Positions 1 through 9,644 of a stretch of DNA of 64,000 nt are shown in pieces. The notes below the pieces were generated by a model. It was not told the origin of the DNA. It worked only from the letters and a program-made list of their open reading frames with translations, and did no database searches. Where the stretch lies: contig NZ_CP060138.2 of assembly GCF_016743795.2 (NCBI RefSeq), forward strand, positions 372,001-436,000, written 5' to 3'. Numbering within the stretch: position 1 is the stretch's first letter; each line of letters begins with the position of its first letter. The stretch is from Rickettsia tillamookensis. GTDB lineage: Bacteria; Pseudomonadota; Alphaproteobacteria; Rickettsiales; Rickettsiaceae. A program made the translations under genes and the position numbers.

Positions 1-2
1 GT

Positions 3-767
3 CAGCAAGATTATATATTATCATTAGAACCGAGTTTAAAAGATATTTTGAAAAATGAATTATATACGCCGCAAACGGTAGGTAAGGATACTACTCAAGA
101 TAAGTATGAGTTAAATGTAAATAAATTGAAAAGTACAGGACGAATATTTGGAAATAATTTAGGTGGAGCCGCAAATTTGGCTGCCTCTATTATTAAAGGT
201 GCTAGCGGTAATGTACTTGATATATTAAAAGCTACGGGTTACGGTGTAGTTACGACCGCATCATTAATTATCGACGGTCTTACTGAAAAGGAAAAAATAG
301 AAATAAAAGCAATATTTAAATTAAATATAAATGAAGAATATAAAAAACAAGACACTCCTATATATGAAAATTTAGAACAATTAGAGAATTATACTAAGAA
401 TCAAATATTGCAAACATTAGCTTTGAAAAAATTAATAACGGATAAGAATTATTGGAGTATGAATAAAGACCAAAAAATACAAAAATTTCGAGAAATAAGA
501 GGTAATTTTAATTTTGAAATAAAAAGAAACGGTTTAAAAGAATTTTTTAGAGAAAATAAAATAACAATGGATAATAGAAAAGAGAGTTATATTAAAGATA
601 TTAAAAATGTAATGAATCCATTTTATGAAAACCCTAGTAAAGCCGAAGGATATAGTCCTTTAACTAAAGCTATGGATAAAGATAAAGTTAATAATGCTGA
701 AATAAAAAAGACAAAAAGTGAAAATTTAAAAAGGATGCAAAAAAGAAAGCGAAATTTAACAATATGA
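3..767 (+). CDS. Unknown protein, 3' part only (starts upstream of the window)
   Basis: The reading frame is open from the first bases of the window, so the 5' end is missing. The TTG at 48 is only an internal codon; the frame before it reads QQDYILSLEPSLKDILK and continues without a break. The visible part is about 254 residues. It has a Gly/Ala-rich, mildly hydrophobic stretch (window 150-270) that could be one or two membrane-associated helices. It ends in a very Lys/Arg-rich tail. I do not recognise a family. It converges on lpxC, whose stop lies 8 bases away. Confidence 0.6.
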   Translation, partial: QQDYILSLEPSLKDILKNELYTPQTVGKDTTQDKYELNVNKLKSTGRIFGNNLGGAANLAASIIKGASGNVLDILKATGYGVVTTASLIIDGLTEKEKIEIKAIFKLNINEEYKKQDTPIYENLEQLENYTKNQILQTLALKKLITDKNYWSMNKDQKIQKFREIRGNFNFEIKRNGLKEFFRENKITMDNRKESYIKDIKNVMNPFYENPSKAEGYSPLTKAMDKDKVNNAEIKKTKSENLKRMQKRKRNLTI

Positions 768-775
768 AATGATTA

Positions 776-1642
776 TTATAACTCACTGCTAGTTACAAAT
801 TTGTAAGAGGTAGTATCGCTAAATATTCTATGTAATAATTCATTATTAAGAGCATGGCTGGTTTTGTAGCCTTTAATTGAACTTACAACACTAGTGCCGC
901 TGGTATATAAATCACCGAATAAATCTAATAATTTATGGCGAATAAATTCATCTTCATAACGTAAGCCGTTTGGGTTTAAGATTTTATCCTGCTCATCTAT
1001 TCCTATAGCATTCTCAAATGAGGCCCCTTGGGCAAGTCCTTTGCTTTTCAAATAATCAACATCTTTTATAAACCCAAAAGTTCGAGCATCCGCAATATTT
1101 TTAGTAAAAGATTCTTGAACCCCAAAACTTAGATTTTGTCTTCCTATAGCTTTACTGCTAAAATCAATGGTTAAATCTACAGTCATGTGATCGGAAGGAG
1201 TACAGTATAATTCACAATCTTTATGAACTACTTTTATATCTTTTAAAATTTTTAGATATTTTTTAGGAGCATTTTGTAATTTTTTTCCTGCACACTCAAT
1301 CATAAACACAAAAGGTTTACTACTGCCGTCCATAATTGGTACTTCAGGACCGTCAATTTTAATAATTGCATTATCAATGCTGCATCCCCAAAGTGCTGCC
1401 ATTAAATGTTCAATTGTTGAAATTTGAACTTTATGATTATTACTTATAGTGGTAGATAACAAGGTATCGGAAACGTTGAAATAGCTAGCTTCAATATAAT
1501 TATTTTCAGAAGATATATCGGTTCTAACAAATATAATACCGGTATTTTCTTTAGCAGGCTCTAGAGTTAATTGGGTGCGTTTCCCTGAGTGAACGCCGAT
1601 TCCGTAACAACTAACCGGTTTTAATAATGTACTTTGCTGCAT
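776..1642 (-). CDS. lpxC: UDP-3-O-acyl-N-acetylglucosamine deacetylase
   Basis: LpxC is the zinc amidase that commits UDP-acyl-GlcNAc to lipid A synthesis in the cytosol. The zinc ligands are visible: the STIEHL motif with its His at residue 79, and [13 protein letters not shown] carrying a His and an Asp near residues 237 and 241. The C-terminal HALNNELL supplies the catalytic His. At 288 residues it is slightly shorter than the usual 300 or so but has both domains. The ATG at 1642 leads straight into the conserved beginning ([16 protein letters not shown]). The gene stands alone, and the repeat-filled gap 1643-2185 lies upstream of it. A functional LpxC shows that the organism makes lipid A. 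Confidence 0.96.
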   Translation of the reverse strand: MQQSTLLKPVSCYGIGVHSGKRTQLTLEPAKENTGIIFVRTDISSENNYIEASYFNVSDTLLSTTISNNHKVQISTIEHLMAALWGCSIDNAIIKIDGPEVPIMDGSSKPFVFMIECAGKKLQNAPKKYLKILKDIKVVHKDCELYCTPSDHMTVDLTIDFSSKAIGRQNLSFGVQESFTKNIADARTFGFIKDVDYLKSKGLAQGASFENAIGIDEQDKILNPNGLRYEDEFIRHKLLDLFGDLYTSGTSVVSSIKGYKTSHALNNELLHRIFSDTTSYKFVTSSEL

Positions 1643-1723
1643 TCTAGGAATTGTAAAAGATATACCTAAATATTAACATTTAATGCCGAATTATACAAAT
1701 TATATTATGTTACAAAATATTAC

Positions 1724-2185
1724 ACATATACTCTTCTGCTTTCAAGAATTGCTCTTTCATTTTATCAAGGATTCGCATCCTCACCTATTAAGTATAGGCT
1801 GCGGGTGCTCACCTCTCAAAATAAAATTCAATTCTCGAAATCATTTGAGTATACTTCCGATAGAGCTTCAAAAATTGGCTACGTCGTTCTACAAGAGCTT
1901 TGGTTCTCACGTATTAAGTATACGCAGCACACCTCGCCTTGTGGACTCCTTGCTCTTTTTGAAATTGATCTTCGTCTATGTAGTATATAATCGACGTACA
2001 AATACCCTTAGAAGCAAGTTATGCAGGAAGTATATATTCCTATGAAATGAAGGGTTGTTATACGAAGTTCAACTTGGAAAAGAGCAAGGAGTCCACAAGG
2101 CGAGGTGTGCTGCGTATACTTAATACGTGAGAACCAAAGCTCTTGTAGAACGACGTAGCCAATTTTTCAAGTGGGGCGAGTATAA
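1724..2185. repeat. Nested palindromic repeats with a long perfect inverted repeat
   Basis: This gap between lpxC and the next gene consists almost wholly of repeats. Bases 1870-1959 and 2078-2167 are a perfect inverted repeat, about 90 bp per arm with about 118 bp between the arms. The outer boundaries (tatactcg, aaaattggc) and the cgtattaagtata core match copies at 20091-20220, 44780-44906 and 54673-54773. I call this family B. A further diverged family-B copy lies at about 1724-1860. The spacer holds a truncated piece of another repeat (gacgtacaaata and aagcaagttatgcaggaag, family A). An ORF at 1683-2045 is made of this repeat and is not a gene. Confidence 0.85.
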
Positions 2186-3331
2186 TTAGAATCTATATAA
2201 TTTATACTTAATAAAATACCAAAAATGATAAGCTACAAAACTACCGACTACGGCAAAAACGGAAAATAAGAAATCGCTGCCGTTAATAGTGCCGTAAGGT
2301 ACATGAGATGATAAAGCTCCGGCAATACCGATGCTGCACATTGAAAAATATGAAAACAAAGCGGTTCTGAGTTCGTAATCTCTAAATTTATCAATTAGTA
2401 TTAAAATATTGCAAATATAAATGGATCCTAAACAACTACCGATTAGTATTATATATAATATATTAAGGTTTTTACTAGTTCCATGAAGCGGTAGTAAAAT
2501 AAAGCAGACGAGCAGAATTATAGTTAGTGATAAATTAGCCAAATATTTATTTACTTTGCTTAATATGTAGCATATAGGAATTATAGAAAAACATATTGCT
2601 AGGAAAATATATTTTAGTATAAGTCTTAAATTAATTAATGCTAATTCTTTCTTTAATGCAAAAGCTTCATAATACCATAATATATCCAAGGTGACATAGG
2701 CAACTACGAAGCCTGTCAATAATTGTAATTCGATATTTTTTATTAAGGATGAGAATTTTGAATTTAGATTTAATTTATGAGATGTAGGATTATAATGCAG
2801 AAATTCGGTTAGTATATTGATACAATATAACAATGCACAAATTACTATAGTATTATTTGTCGGTTTTATAAATGGATTTAATAAATCTACCATTAAGTTT
2901 CCACCCGCCCATAACAACATTATACAAGCTAAAAAAAAATATTTCTTTTTTTTGCTACTCTCAATAATGTCTAATGTTATAGAAGTGAAATATGAAAATG
3001 TTCCAAAATTAATTAAAATAAAATTAATTTTAATTAGAGTATAATTATTTAATAAAATTAGGTTTATTGTACAAATAATTAATAAAGATAAGCTAATTAA
3101 AATAATTTTTTTATTACTTAACCTATTAATTAACTGTGTTAAGGCAAAGCCTGCGATTATCGAACCTATAAATTTAGTTTGATTTATATGATTTATTTGT
3201 TCTCCGCCTAGATTTTTATTTATCAGTAAAAAGATTTTAAAATTATAAAAATTTATAGCATTGATACAGGAAAAAATAAATATTCCCAAAAGCGAGAAAA
3301 AAATAGTTTTATAATCGTTTTTTAAAGTCAT
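2186..3331 (-). CDS. Predicted multi-pass membrane transporter, MFS-like
   Basis: This 381-residue protein is almost entirely hydrophobic, with about 10-12 predicted membrane helices starting at residue 10. Short basic loops occur where MFS proteins have them (RLSNKK after helix 2, SSKKKKYF between helices 4 and 5). I see no sharp substrate signature. The size and layout fit a Rickettsia-type major facilitator or related carrier in the inner membrane. The stop codon sits immediately beside the family-B repeat at 2078-2185, so the extreme C terminus may have been reshaped by the insertion. The gene is divergent from rne, with a 425-bp AT-rich gap between them. The transported compound is unknown. 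Confidence 0.6.
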   Translation of the reverse strand: MTLKNDYKTIFFSLLGIFIFSCINAINFYNFKIFLLINKNLGGEQINHINQTKFIGSIIAGFALTQLINRLSNKKIILISLSLLIICTINLILLNNYTLIKINFILINFGTFSYFTSITLDIIESSKKKKYFFLACIMLLWAGGNLMVDLLNPFIKPTNNTIVICALLYCINILTEFLHYNPTSHKLNLNSKFSSLIKNIELQLLTGFVVAYVTLDILWYYEAFALKKELALINLRLILKYIFLAICFSIIPICYILSKVNKYLANLSLTIILLVCFILLPLHGTSKNLNILYIILIGSCLGSIYICNILILIDKFRDYELRTALFSYFSMCSIGIAGALSSHVPYGTINGSDFLFSVFAVVGSFVAYHFWYFIKYKLYRF

Positions 3332-3756
3332 AAATTAAGTGTTTGCTAAACATAAATACATGGTATATAACTCATAATTATAATGATTAAGATTATTATC
3401 TTAAAAATTAAAGAGATTCGTAATTCCATTATTTAAGTATATATGGATAGTTATTAGATTATCAGCTTTTAATCAAGTATGGTAGTCTTATTTATAATTT
3501 GTATATAATTATTGTTTAATTTTAAAAAAATTAATGAATTAAATAATATGAAAATATTTTAATGTAAGAAAAATAATAATATATTTTTTAGTATTTTAAA
3601 GAAGTGTTATTTTAAGTTTATCTAGAATTTCATTTTTGCTCTTTAATCATAGATAAATTATCTATTTAAATAAATTAATACAAGATAAACAATGATTTTT
3701 CTTAAGATACAAGCATTATATTAATTATTTGTTCTTCAAGTTAGTGAGCAAGATAA
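3332..3756. other. AT-rich intergenic region between divergent genes
   Basis: This 425-bp gap between the membrane transporter (minus strand) and rne (plus strand) must hold the promoters of both. It is very AT-rich. I see no ORF, RNA gene or member of the repeat families found elsewhere in the window, and I could not single out a convincing -35/-10 pair. Confidence 0.5.
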
Positions 3757-5826
3757 ATGAATAAAAAGATTATAATTGATGCTAATTTTCCAAGCGAAAC
3801 AAGAGTAGTTTTATTAGGACAAAGCAACAATATAGAAGATATTGAATTTCAAACAACTGTAAGACAACAAAATAAAGGTAATATTTATTTAGCAAAAGTT
3901 ACAAGAATAGAGCCGTCCCTACAAGCTGTTTTTATAGAGTACGGAATGGATAAAAGTGGATTTTTACCGTTTAGTGAAATCCATCCTAACTATTACAATT
4001 TGCCTGCCTCAGAGAGAAATTTTCCGGTTAATGCTTTTCCTGAAATAGCTCTTTCAAATATTACGGTTGAGGATGACAAAGAGAAACCGGCTGCTATATA
4101 TGATTCTTTGGTTGATAGTGAAGAAATTGACCTAAAAACCATAGAAGATTTAGTAGAGAGTAAATTCCAGTCAGAACTTAATTTAGAAGCGGCTGACGAT
4201 ATTGAAATTATTCAAAGCGGTGTTGAGCAGAACGTTCCGCAATATAAACAATATAAAGTTCAGGACGTAATAAGAAAAAACCAAATATTATTAGTACAGG
4301 TTACTAAGGAAGAACGAGGAAATAAATGTGCCGCTTTTACTACTTATATATCCTTGGCTGGTAAATATTGTGTTTTAATGCCTAATAAAGGTTCGCAAAA
4401 CGGCATATCACGTAAAATATCAAACGGAGAAGAAAGAAAAAGACTGAAAGATATTTTAAATAAAATAGTAAGCGGTGACAAAAATGCTTACAGCGTCATT
4501 GTTAGAACCGCAGGTAGAGGAAGTAGCACCTTAGATTTGAAGAAAGACTATAATTATTTAGCAAGGTTATGGAATAAAATTCGTAAAAGTACTATTAAAT
4601 TTCCGGCTCCGTGTTTTATTCATGAAGAAGATAGTATAATACGTAAAACCATACGTGATATGTGCGATCACAATGTTAAAGAGGTGGTAATTCAAGGACA
4701 AGAGGCTTATGAAGACGCTTCAAAATTTATGCAGGATTTATTACCTTCAGAGCTTTCAAAACTTAAAGAACATAAAAATAAAACTCCTATATTTACTAAG
4801 TTTCAAGTAGAAGAGCAATTAGTTAAATTATATCAGCCTGTCGTGACACTACCTTCAGGAGGATATATCGTTATTAATCCTACGGAAGCTCTTATTTCAA
4901 TTGATGTAAATTCCGGTAAATCAACTTCTGAAAAAAATATTGAAGAAACGGCACTAAAAACTAATTTAGAAGCAGCAAAAGAAATAGCAAAGCAAGTAAA
5001 GCTTAGAGATCTATCAGGTTTGATAGTTGTTGATTTTATAGACATGAGCGAAGCTAAGAATCGTAAAATTATTGAACGATCCTTTAAAGAGTTTTTAAGT
5101 CGTGACCGTGCTCGTATACAAACCGGTAATATTAGTCAGTTTGGACTACTTGAATTTTCAAGGCAGAGATTACGTTCTTCTTTCTTAGAAACTAATTCAG
5201 CAATTTGTTCTCATTGCAACGGTAAAGGAGTCATTAGAGCGAGTGACGCTAATGCTATGTTAATTTTACGTACTATAGAGAATGAAATTTTTGAAGAAAG
5301 AATTGATATAATAAATGTTTTTACCAATATCGTTTCAGTTATTTATCTACTTAATAATAAACGTGCTGAGATAAAATTTATTGAAGAAAAATATAATATA
5401 AAGCTTAATTTTTATTCCGATCCTAATGCTACATCGGATAGTTATTCGATTGAAAAAGTGAAGCTGTTGAAGAAAAATAATAATAATGTTAATCCTGTTA
5501 AGCCGGTAATTCAGAATCATAGTGCCGATTATACTGAAGAAGAACCGAAAAAAGAACAGTTACGCAAAAATAAACATAAATGGAAAACAGCTAATAATAG
5601 TAATAATATTGCTAATGAAGTAAAAGATAAGAGTTTAGAAGCAAAAGAACTGATAGAGCAAACCGTAAGCGTTGTGGAAGAGGTGAAAGTTGTAGAAAGT
5701 AATACCGGCTTAGAAGAAGCACCAGCTGTTCCAAAAAAGACAAAACGTAGATATCGTAATAAGAAGTCAAATAAGAAACGTCCTGCTAATACCGCTGAAG
5801 ATACGGAAAAGAATGTAGAGTCTTGA
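3757..5826 (+). CDS. rne: Ribonuclease E/G family endoribonuclease
   Basis: This endoribonuclease acts in mRNA decay and rRNA/tRNA maturation, cutting single-stranded AU-rich RNA at the inner face of the membrane. An N-terminal S1 RNA-binding domain begins near residue 38 (NIYLAKVTRIEPSLQAVFIE) and is split by an acidic insert at about 85-165, as in other alphaproteobacterial enzymes. The magnesium-binding Asps are seen in SIDVNSGKST (D383) and VVDFIDM (D426). The zinc-link cysteines are in CSHCNGKG (C484, C487). The C-terminal 130 residues are charged, low in complexity and end in an Arg/Lys-rich tail, as expected for a short degradosome-scaffold region. It is shorter (689 residues) than the roughly 1,060 of E. 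coli RNase E. Confidence 0.95.
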   Translation: MNKKIIIDANFPSETRVVLLGQSNNIEDIEFQTTVRQQNKGNIYLAKVTRIEPSLQAVFIEYGMDKSGFLPFSEIHPNYYNLPASERNFPVNAFPEIALSNITVEDDKEKPAAIYDSLVDSEEIDLKTIEDLVESKFQSELNLEAADDIEIIQSGVEQNVPQYKQYKVQDVIRKNQILLVQVTKEERGNKCAAFTTYISLAGKYCVLMPNKGSQNGISRKISNGEERKRLKDILNKIVSGDKNAYSVIVRTAGRGSSTLDLKKDYNYLARLWNKIRKSTIKFPAPCFIHEEDSIIRKTIRDMCDHNVKEVVIQGQEAYEDASKFMQDLLPSELSKLKEHKNKTPIFTKFQVEEQLVKLYQPVVTLPSGGYIVINPTEALISIDVNSGKSTSEKNIEETALKTNLEAAKEIAKQVKLRDLSGLIVVDFIDMSEAKNRKIIERSFKEFLSRDRARIQTGNISQFGLLEFSRQRLRSSFLETNSAICSHCNGKGVIRASDANAMLILRTIENEIFEERIDIINVFTNIVSVIYLLNNKRAEIKFIEEKYNIKLNFYSDPNATSDSYSIEKVKLLKKNNNNVNPVKPVIQNHSADYTEEEPKKEQLRKNKHKWKTANNSNNIANEVKDKSLEAKELIEQTVSVVEEVKVVESNTGLEEAPAVPKKTKRRYRNKKSNKKRPANTAEDTEKNVES

Positions 5827-5855
5827 TTAATATGTCATTTCTGCGTGGATACCTA

Positions 5856-5955
5856 TGTCATTCCTGCGAAAGCAGGAATCCATACTACTTTAAAGATTTT
5901 TAAAAGCTCGATATATCTCGCTTTATGGTGGATTCCTGCTTTCGCAGGAATGACA
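5856..5955. repeat. Palindromic repeat, family F
   Basis: The ends are a near-perfect inverted repeat: gtcattcctgcgaaagcagg on the left and its complement, cctgctttcgcaggaatgac, on the right. The arms enclose about 45 bp of unrelated sequence. It lies just after the rne stop codon and could act as a transcript end or stabiliser. Related copies occur at 14612-14747, 27777-27869 and 36598-36713, with a partial copy at 21204-21253. Confidence 0.85.
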
Positions 5956-6031
5956 TTGAACACTTTTCTTGAGCCACGCAGCAATGCCCGCTAACAATGC
6001 GACAAAATAAAAACATAAACTTAAAATAAAA

Positions 6032-7045
6032 GTGCAGAAAAGTTTAATTACAAAATGGTTGTATATAAGTTGTATAATGGTCATAGCGATGATTGTTATA
6101 GGGGGGGTAACAAGGCTTACAGGTTCTGGTTTATCTATAGTTGAGTGGCGTCCGGTAACCGGTATTTTGCCGCCTTTTAGTTTTGAAAGCTGGCAAGCGG
6201 AATTTGCTAAATATAAAGCTTTTCCTGAATATAACTCCGTTAATTATGGAATGACTTTAGCACAGTTTAAGTTTATTTATCTGTTAGAGTTTATACATCG
6301 GTTACTCGGTAGAATTACAGCTTTAATATATATTGTACCTTTAATATATTTTTATTTTAAAGATGTTATAAAAAATCGTGACATACTACCTTATATAGTT
6401 GCTTTGCTATTATTTTGCGTACAAGGTTTTATGGGGTGGTATATGGTTAAAAGTGGTTTGTTGAATAGCCCGTCTGTTGGTCATTTTCGACTTGCTTTTC
6501 ATTTAATTATTGCCGTAATTATTTATCACATACTTTTTTATCAATTAATAAAAAATCGTTGTGATATTTTGTTAATACCGTCACAAACAGATTTAAAATT
6601 ACCATTAATATTTTTCGGTATTGCTATTACTGTAATATATGTACAAATTTTTTTAGGGGCGATGGTTGCAGGGCTTGATGCAGGTCTGATATATAATAGT
6701 TTTCCATTAATGGGTGATAGTTTTATCCCGATGGAGATAAAAGATAATTTCTTTAATCTTGCGAATTTGCATGATCCGGTTTTTATACAATTCATACATC
6801 GTTTAGGCGGCTATAGCGTATTTTTAGTTGTTGTGGTTTTGGTAATTTGCTTGTTAAAAATAGAACATCCGAAATTAAATAAGATAGCGTATTTTCTAAT
6901 GATTGCATTATTGATGCAGATATCTACCGGAATAATTACTCTTTTATACTCTGTACCTATAATAATTGCCTCTATACATCAGCTTTTTGCTATAATCCTT
7001 TTATCTATAATAATTTGGTGCTATTTTTTAATAAAAAGTAGTTAA
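6032..7045 (+). CDS. ctaA: Heme A synthase (COX15 type)
   Basis: This integral membrane enzyme oxidises the C8 methyl of heme O to give heme A for cytochrome aa3 oxidase. The start is GTG (MQKSLITKWL). The protein has about eight membrane helices. The conserved VIGGVTRLTGSGLSIVEWRP segment after helix 1 is diagnostic, as are the heme-ligand histidines in EFIHRLLGR, GHFRLAFHL, QFIHRLGGY and SIHQLFA. Its 337 residues match the family length. Repeats flank it on both sides, so it is probably transcribed alone. Confidence 0.95.
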   Translation: MQKSLITKWLYISCIMVIAMIVIGGVTRLTGSGLSIVEWRPVTGILPPFSFESWQAEFAKYKAFPEYNSVNYGMTLAQFKFIYLLEFIHRLLGRITALIYIVPLIYFYFKDVIKNRDILPYIVALLLFCVQGFMGWYMVKSGLLNSPSVGHFRLAFHLIIAVIIYHILFYQLIKNRCDILLIPSQTDLKLPLIFFGIAITVIYVQIFLGAMVAGLDAGLIYNSFPLMGDSFIPMEIKDNFFNLANLHDPVFIQFIHRLGGYSVFLVVVVLVICLLKIEHPKLNKIAYFLMIALLMQISTGIITLLYSVPIIIASIHQLFAIILLSIIIWCYFLIKSS

Positions 7046-7068
7046 AATGTCATACCGTGGTCAAGTCG

Positions 7069-7231
7069 GTATTGTTGCATGGCTCGGTCCCACCTTTGTC
7101 ATCCCGTGATTTATTCACGGGATCCAGTTAAAAATACTAATATTATTAGTATTTTTAGTTGTTTTTTTGGATACCGTGGACAAGCCACGGTATGACACCG
7201 AACGGGTTTTTTGAGCCACGCAACAACACAA
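7069..7231. repeat. Palindromic repeat, family E (inverted copy)
   Basis: The outer ends are gttgcatggctcgg and its diverged complement gagccacgcaac. Inside them are gtcatcccgtgatt/tcacgggat and gataccgtgg/ccacggtatgac hairpins, and a central AT-rich palindrome (aatactaatattattagtatt). The element fills the ctaA-rluC gap. The same plan is seen at 10482-10637, 14793-14948, 24683-24781, 25630-25786 and 56353-56475. Confidence 0.85.
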
Positions 7232-7244
7232 TAAAAAGTTCTAA

Positions 7245-8165
7245 ATGATTATCGATGTCAATACTCCTATTTCTTCTAGATTAGATAAATATTTAAAACG
7301 TCTATATCCATTATTGACTCAAGGAGTAATAGAGAAAGCATTACGTCAAAAACAAATTACCGTTAATTCTCAGAAAGCAGAAGCGAGTTTAAGAGTAAAG
7401 GGCGGCGATAAAATTTTTATTAACGATAAGTTTAATTTACCTGTTAAGCAACCCAAAAAATTAGTTTTTACCGATGCTGAAATTAAGCTAGCGAAGAAAA
7501 TTACTACCGATTATCTGATATATGAAGATGATAATTTAATAGCTATAAATAAACCTGCAGGTCTTGCTACTCAAGGTGGCAGTAAAATAAATTTATCTAT
7601 TGACTCTGCATTAAAATATTTGAATTATAAAGGTGCTGATTTTAAGCTAGTACATAGGTTAGATAAAGAAACAAGCGGTTTGCTCTTAATAGCCAAAAAT
7701 TATTTAAGTAGTGTAAAACTTCATGATGCTTTTAAAGAAAAATTGGTTGTAAAAACATATTTTGCTGTAACCTATGGAAAGCCAATTAAAAATGTAGGAG
7801 AAGTTAGAAGTAATATAGAGAAGAGTAAGGGAAGTACACCTAAAATTACTGATATTGATAATGAAAATGGTAAACTTGCCATTACTTATTATAAATTACT
7901 TAAATCACTTGATAATAACTTATTTTTAATTGAATTTACACCGGTTACAGGTAGAATGCATCAATTAAGGTTGCATGCTAAATTATTAGGTTGCCCAATA
8001 CTTGGAGATGATAAATATGGTAATAAAGAAATAATGCCGTATAGTAAATATATGTTCTTGCATGCTAATAATATATGTTTATCTGAAAAGATTTTTGGTA
8101 AGGAGATTAGTTTAGAAGCAGAGTTACCGTTTTATTTTACTAGACGTCTTACAAACGTTCGCTAA
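7245..8165 (+). CDS. rluC: RluA-family rRNA pseudouridine synthase
   Basis: The protein converts specific uridines of 23S rRNA to pseudouridine. An N-terminal S4 RNA-binding domain (about residues 12-70, with GVIEKALRQKQITVN) is followed by the RluA catalytic domain. The catalytic motif HRLDKETSGLLLIAKN carries the active-site Asp. Later conserved parts are TGRMHQLRLHAKLLGCPILGD. The S4 domain and the length of 306 residues favour RluC over RluA or RluD, but the exact target uridines are inferred. The last seven or so residues (RRLTNVR) and the stop codon come from the left end of a family-A repeat (8141-8289), so the native C terminus has been replaced or extended. Confidence 0.88.
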   Translation: MIIDVNTPISSRLDKYLKRLYPLLTQGVIEKALRQKQITVNSQKAEASLRVKGGDKIFINDKFNLPVKQPKKLVFTDAEIKLAKKITTDYLIYEDDNLIAINKPAGLATQGGSKINLSIDSALKYLNYKGADFKLVHRLDKETSGLLLIAKNYLSSVKLHDAFKEKLVVKTYFAVTYGKPIKNVGEVRSNIEKSKGSTPKITDIDNENGKLAITYYKLLKSLDNNLFLIEFTPVTGRMHQLRLHAKLLGCPILGDDKYGNKEIMPYSKYMFLHANNICLSEKIFGKEISLEAELPFYFTRRLTNVR

Positions 8166-8289
8166 TAAAGAGGAATTTGGAGGAGACACGGAAGCACTTG
8201 CCACCGCAGCGTACACTTTAGTACGTGAGGATGCGAGTAACGGATCGACGTACAAATTACCTTTAGAAGCAAGTTATGTAAGATGTCTA
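8141..8289. repeat. Rickettsia palindromic element, family A
   Basis: The terminal inverted repeats are tagacgtcttacaaacgtt on the left and aagttatgtaagatgtcta on the right. The interior shares long identical blocks with the copy at 14342-14478 (acacggaagcacttgccacc, gtacgtgaggatgcgag, gacgtacaaattacctttag). Other copies are at 9500-9644 and 39918-40053. The left end overlaps the 3' end of the RluA-family gene. Confidence 0.85.
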
Positions 8290-8316
8290 CTGATAAGTTT
8301 GTGGAGTGTTGAAGTT

Positions 8317-9498
8317 ATGATTCGTAGATATTTTTTATTGCTGCTTTTTTTAATTACTAATAGTATTGATTGTTTTGCAGATATACAGCAAAGAATCAAT
8401 GAAGCAGAAAAAGAATATATAAGTAATAGATTTTTAAATGCCGTTTTTATGTTTGCCGATGATTATAAACCTTTATTAACCGGTGCTAAAGGAATCTTTG
8501 CTTTAAACGGTGAGCAATTAAAAGCAAATGAAATGATGCCTATTGCTTCTGCTACAAAGCCTTTTACAGCAGCAGGAATTTTAAAATTACAAGAACAGGA
8601 ATTATTAAATATTAACGATAAAATCTATAAATATCTTGATCCGGAAATGTGGGGTGGAAAAGTACCGGATTGGGCGTATAAAATATCTATCCATAATTTA
8701 TTAACGCATAGTAGCGGTATTGCTGAATATTTTAGTTTTGTTAAACTTGATTTAAATATGCCTAAGAAAGAGATTCACAAGAAAATATTACAATTTGTTT
8801 CTTCTAAACCTTTAGAAATATCTATAGGGAAAAAATTTAAATATAGTAATACTAATTTTGTTATACTCGGTATGATTATCGAAAAGGTGGCTAAAAAAGA
8901 TTTAGCTAACTTTTTTTATGATGAATTTTTTAAACCTCTTAATATGAAATCTACTAGCTTTGCTTCATATAGTGAAGCCGCTAGAATCCAAAAGAACGTT
9001 ATTAGTTCTAATTATCCGGTAAGATATTTTTTAACGCCTAATAATAGTAATAAACCTATATTTACTCCTGTAACTGCTGATTTTTTAGCAGTTCCTTGTG
9101 CTGACGGCGGTATAATATCAATACCGGTTGATCTTATTAAATGGTATAGGGCATTAAATGAGGGAAAAATTCTTTCTAAGAAGTCGTATAAACTTATGAC
9201 TACTAAATATTTTTTAGCAAAAGATATAGAAGGGCGTAAGTCTTATATGGGTTACGGTATTTTCCTTACGGATCTTGATTCTAAGCATTTAATGATTCAT
9301 TATACCGGAAAAGCCCTTGGAATACAAAGCGAAGCAGGATATGTTTTGCCTGATAATCTTTATTTTGCTATACTCAGCAATACTATGATTAAAATTCCTG
9401 AAGAAGAAAAAGATAAAATCGATATGAAAGATCCTTTAAATCAACTTGGAATAGTTTATTTCAGGGATGCAATAATAGGGGCAGCTATAAAGAATTAA
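8317..9498 (+). CDS. Serine beta-lactamase-like protein (AmpC/class C fold)
   Basis: This is a penicillin-binding-protein-fold serine hydrolase exported to the periplasm. From the ATG at 8317 it begins with a clear signal peptide (MIRRYFLLLLFLITNSIDCFA). That start is preceded by a GGAG at 8303-8306, so I prefer it to a TTG at 8299. The catalytic SxxK is SATK (S78, K81), the YxN motif is YSN (Y176-N178), and the third motif resembles HYTGKALG near residue 328. Its 393 residues fit family S12. It may act on peptidoglycan stem peptides or as an esterase; true antibiotic hydrolysis cannot be read from the sequence. Confidence 0.82.
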   Translation: MIRRYFLLLLFLITNSIDCFADIQQRINEAEKEYISNRFLNAVFMFADDYKPLLTGAKGIFALNGEQLKANEMMPIASATKPFTAAGILKLQEQELLNINDKIYKYLDPEMWGGKVPDWAYKISIHNLLTHSSGIAEYFSFVKLDLNMPKKEIHKKILQFVSSKPLEISIGKKFKYSNTNFVILGMIIEKVAKKDLANFFYDEFFKPLNMKSTSFASYSEAARIQKNVISSNYPVRYFLTPNNSNKPIFTPVTADFLAVPCADGGIISIPVDLIKWYRALNEGKILSKKSYKLMTTKYFLAKDIEGRKSYMGYGIFLTDLDSKHLMIHYTGKALGIQSEAGYVLPDNLYFAILSNTMIKIPEEEKDKIDMKDPLNQLGIVYFRDAIIGAAIKN

Positions 9499-9499
9499 A

Positions 9500-9644
9500 T
9501 AGACTTGTTGTATAACCTATCTTATAAAGAGAAATTTGAAAGAAACACGGAACGCAGCACTGCCGCGTACATTTAGTACGTGAGGATGCGAGTACCGGAT
9601 TGACATACAAATTACCTTTAGAAGGAGGTTATACAACAAGTCTA
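9500..9644. repeat. Rickettsia palindromic element, family A, abutting the next gene
   Basis: The termini are tagacttgttgtataacc and ggttatacaacaagtcta, a perfect 18-bp inverted repeat. The last base of the element immediately precedes the exonuclease ATG at 9645. Where sister copies read gaagcaagtt, this copy reads gaaggaggtt (9621-9630), which creates a GGAGG 16 bases before the start codon. Confidence 0.88.

Noticed and set aside
1683-2045. A 120-codon plus-strand ORF and a nested 61-codon ORF between lpxC and the transporter
   Set aside because: Both consist of family-B and family-A repeat sequence; the encoded peptide is the usual repeat translation and resembles no protein.
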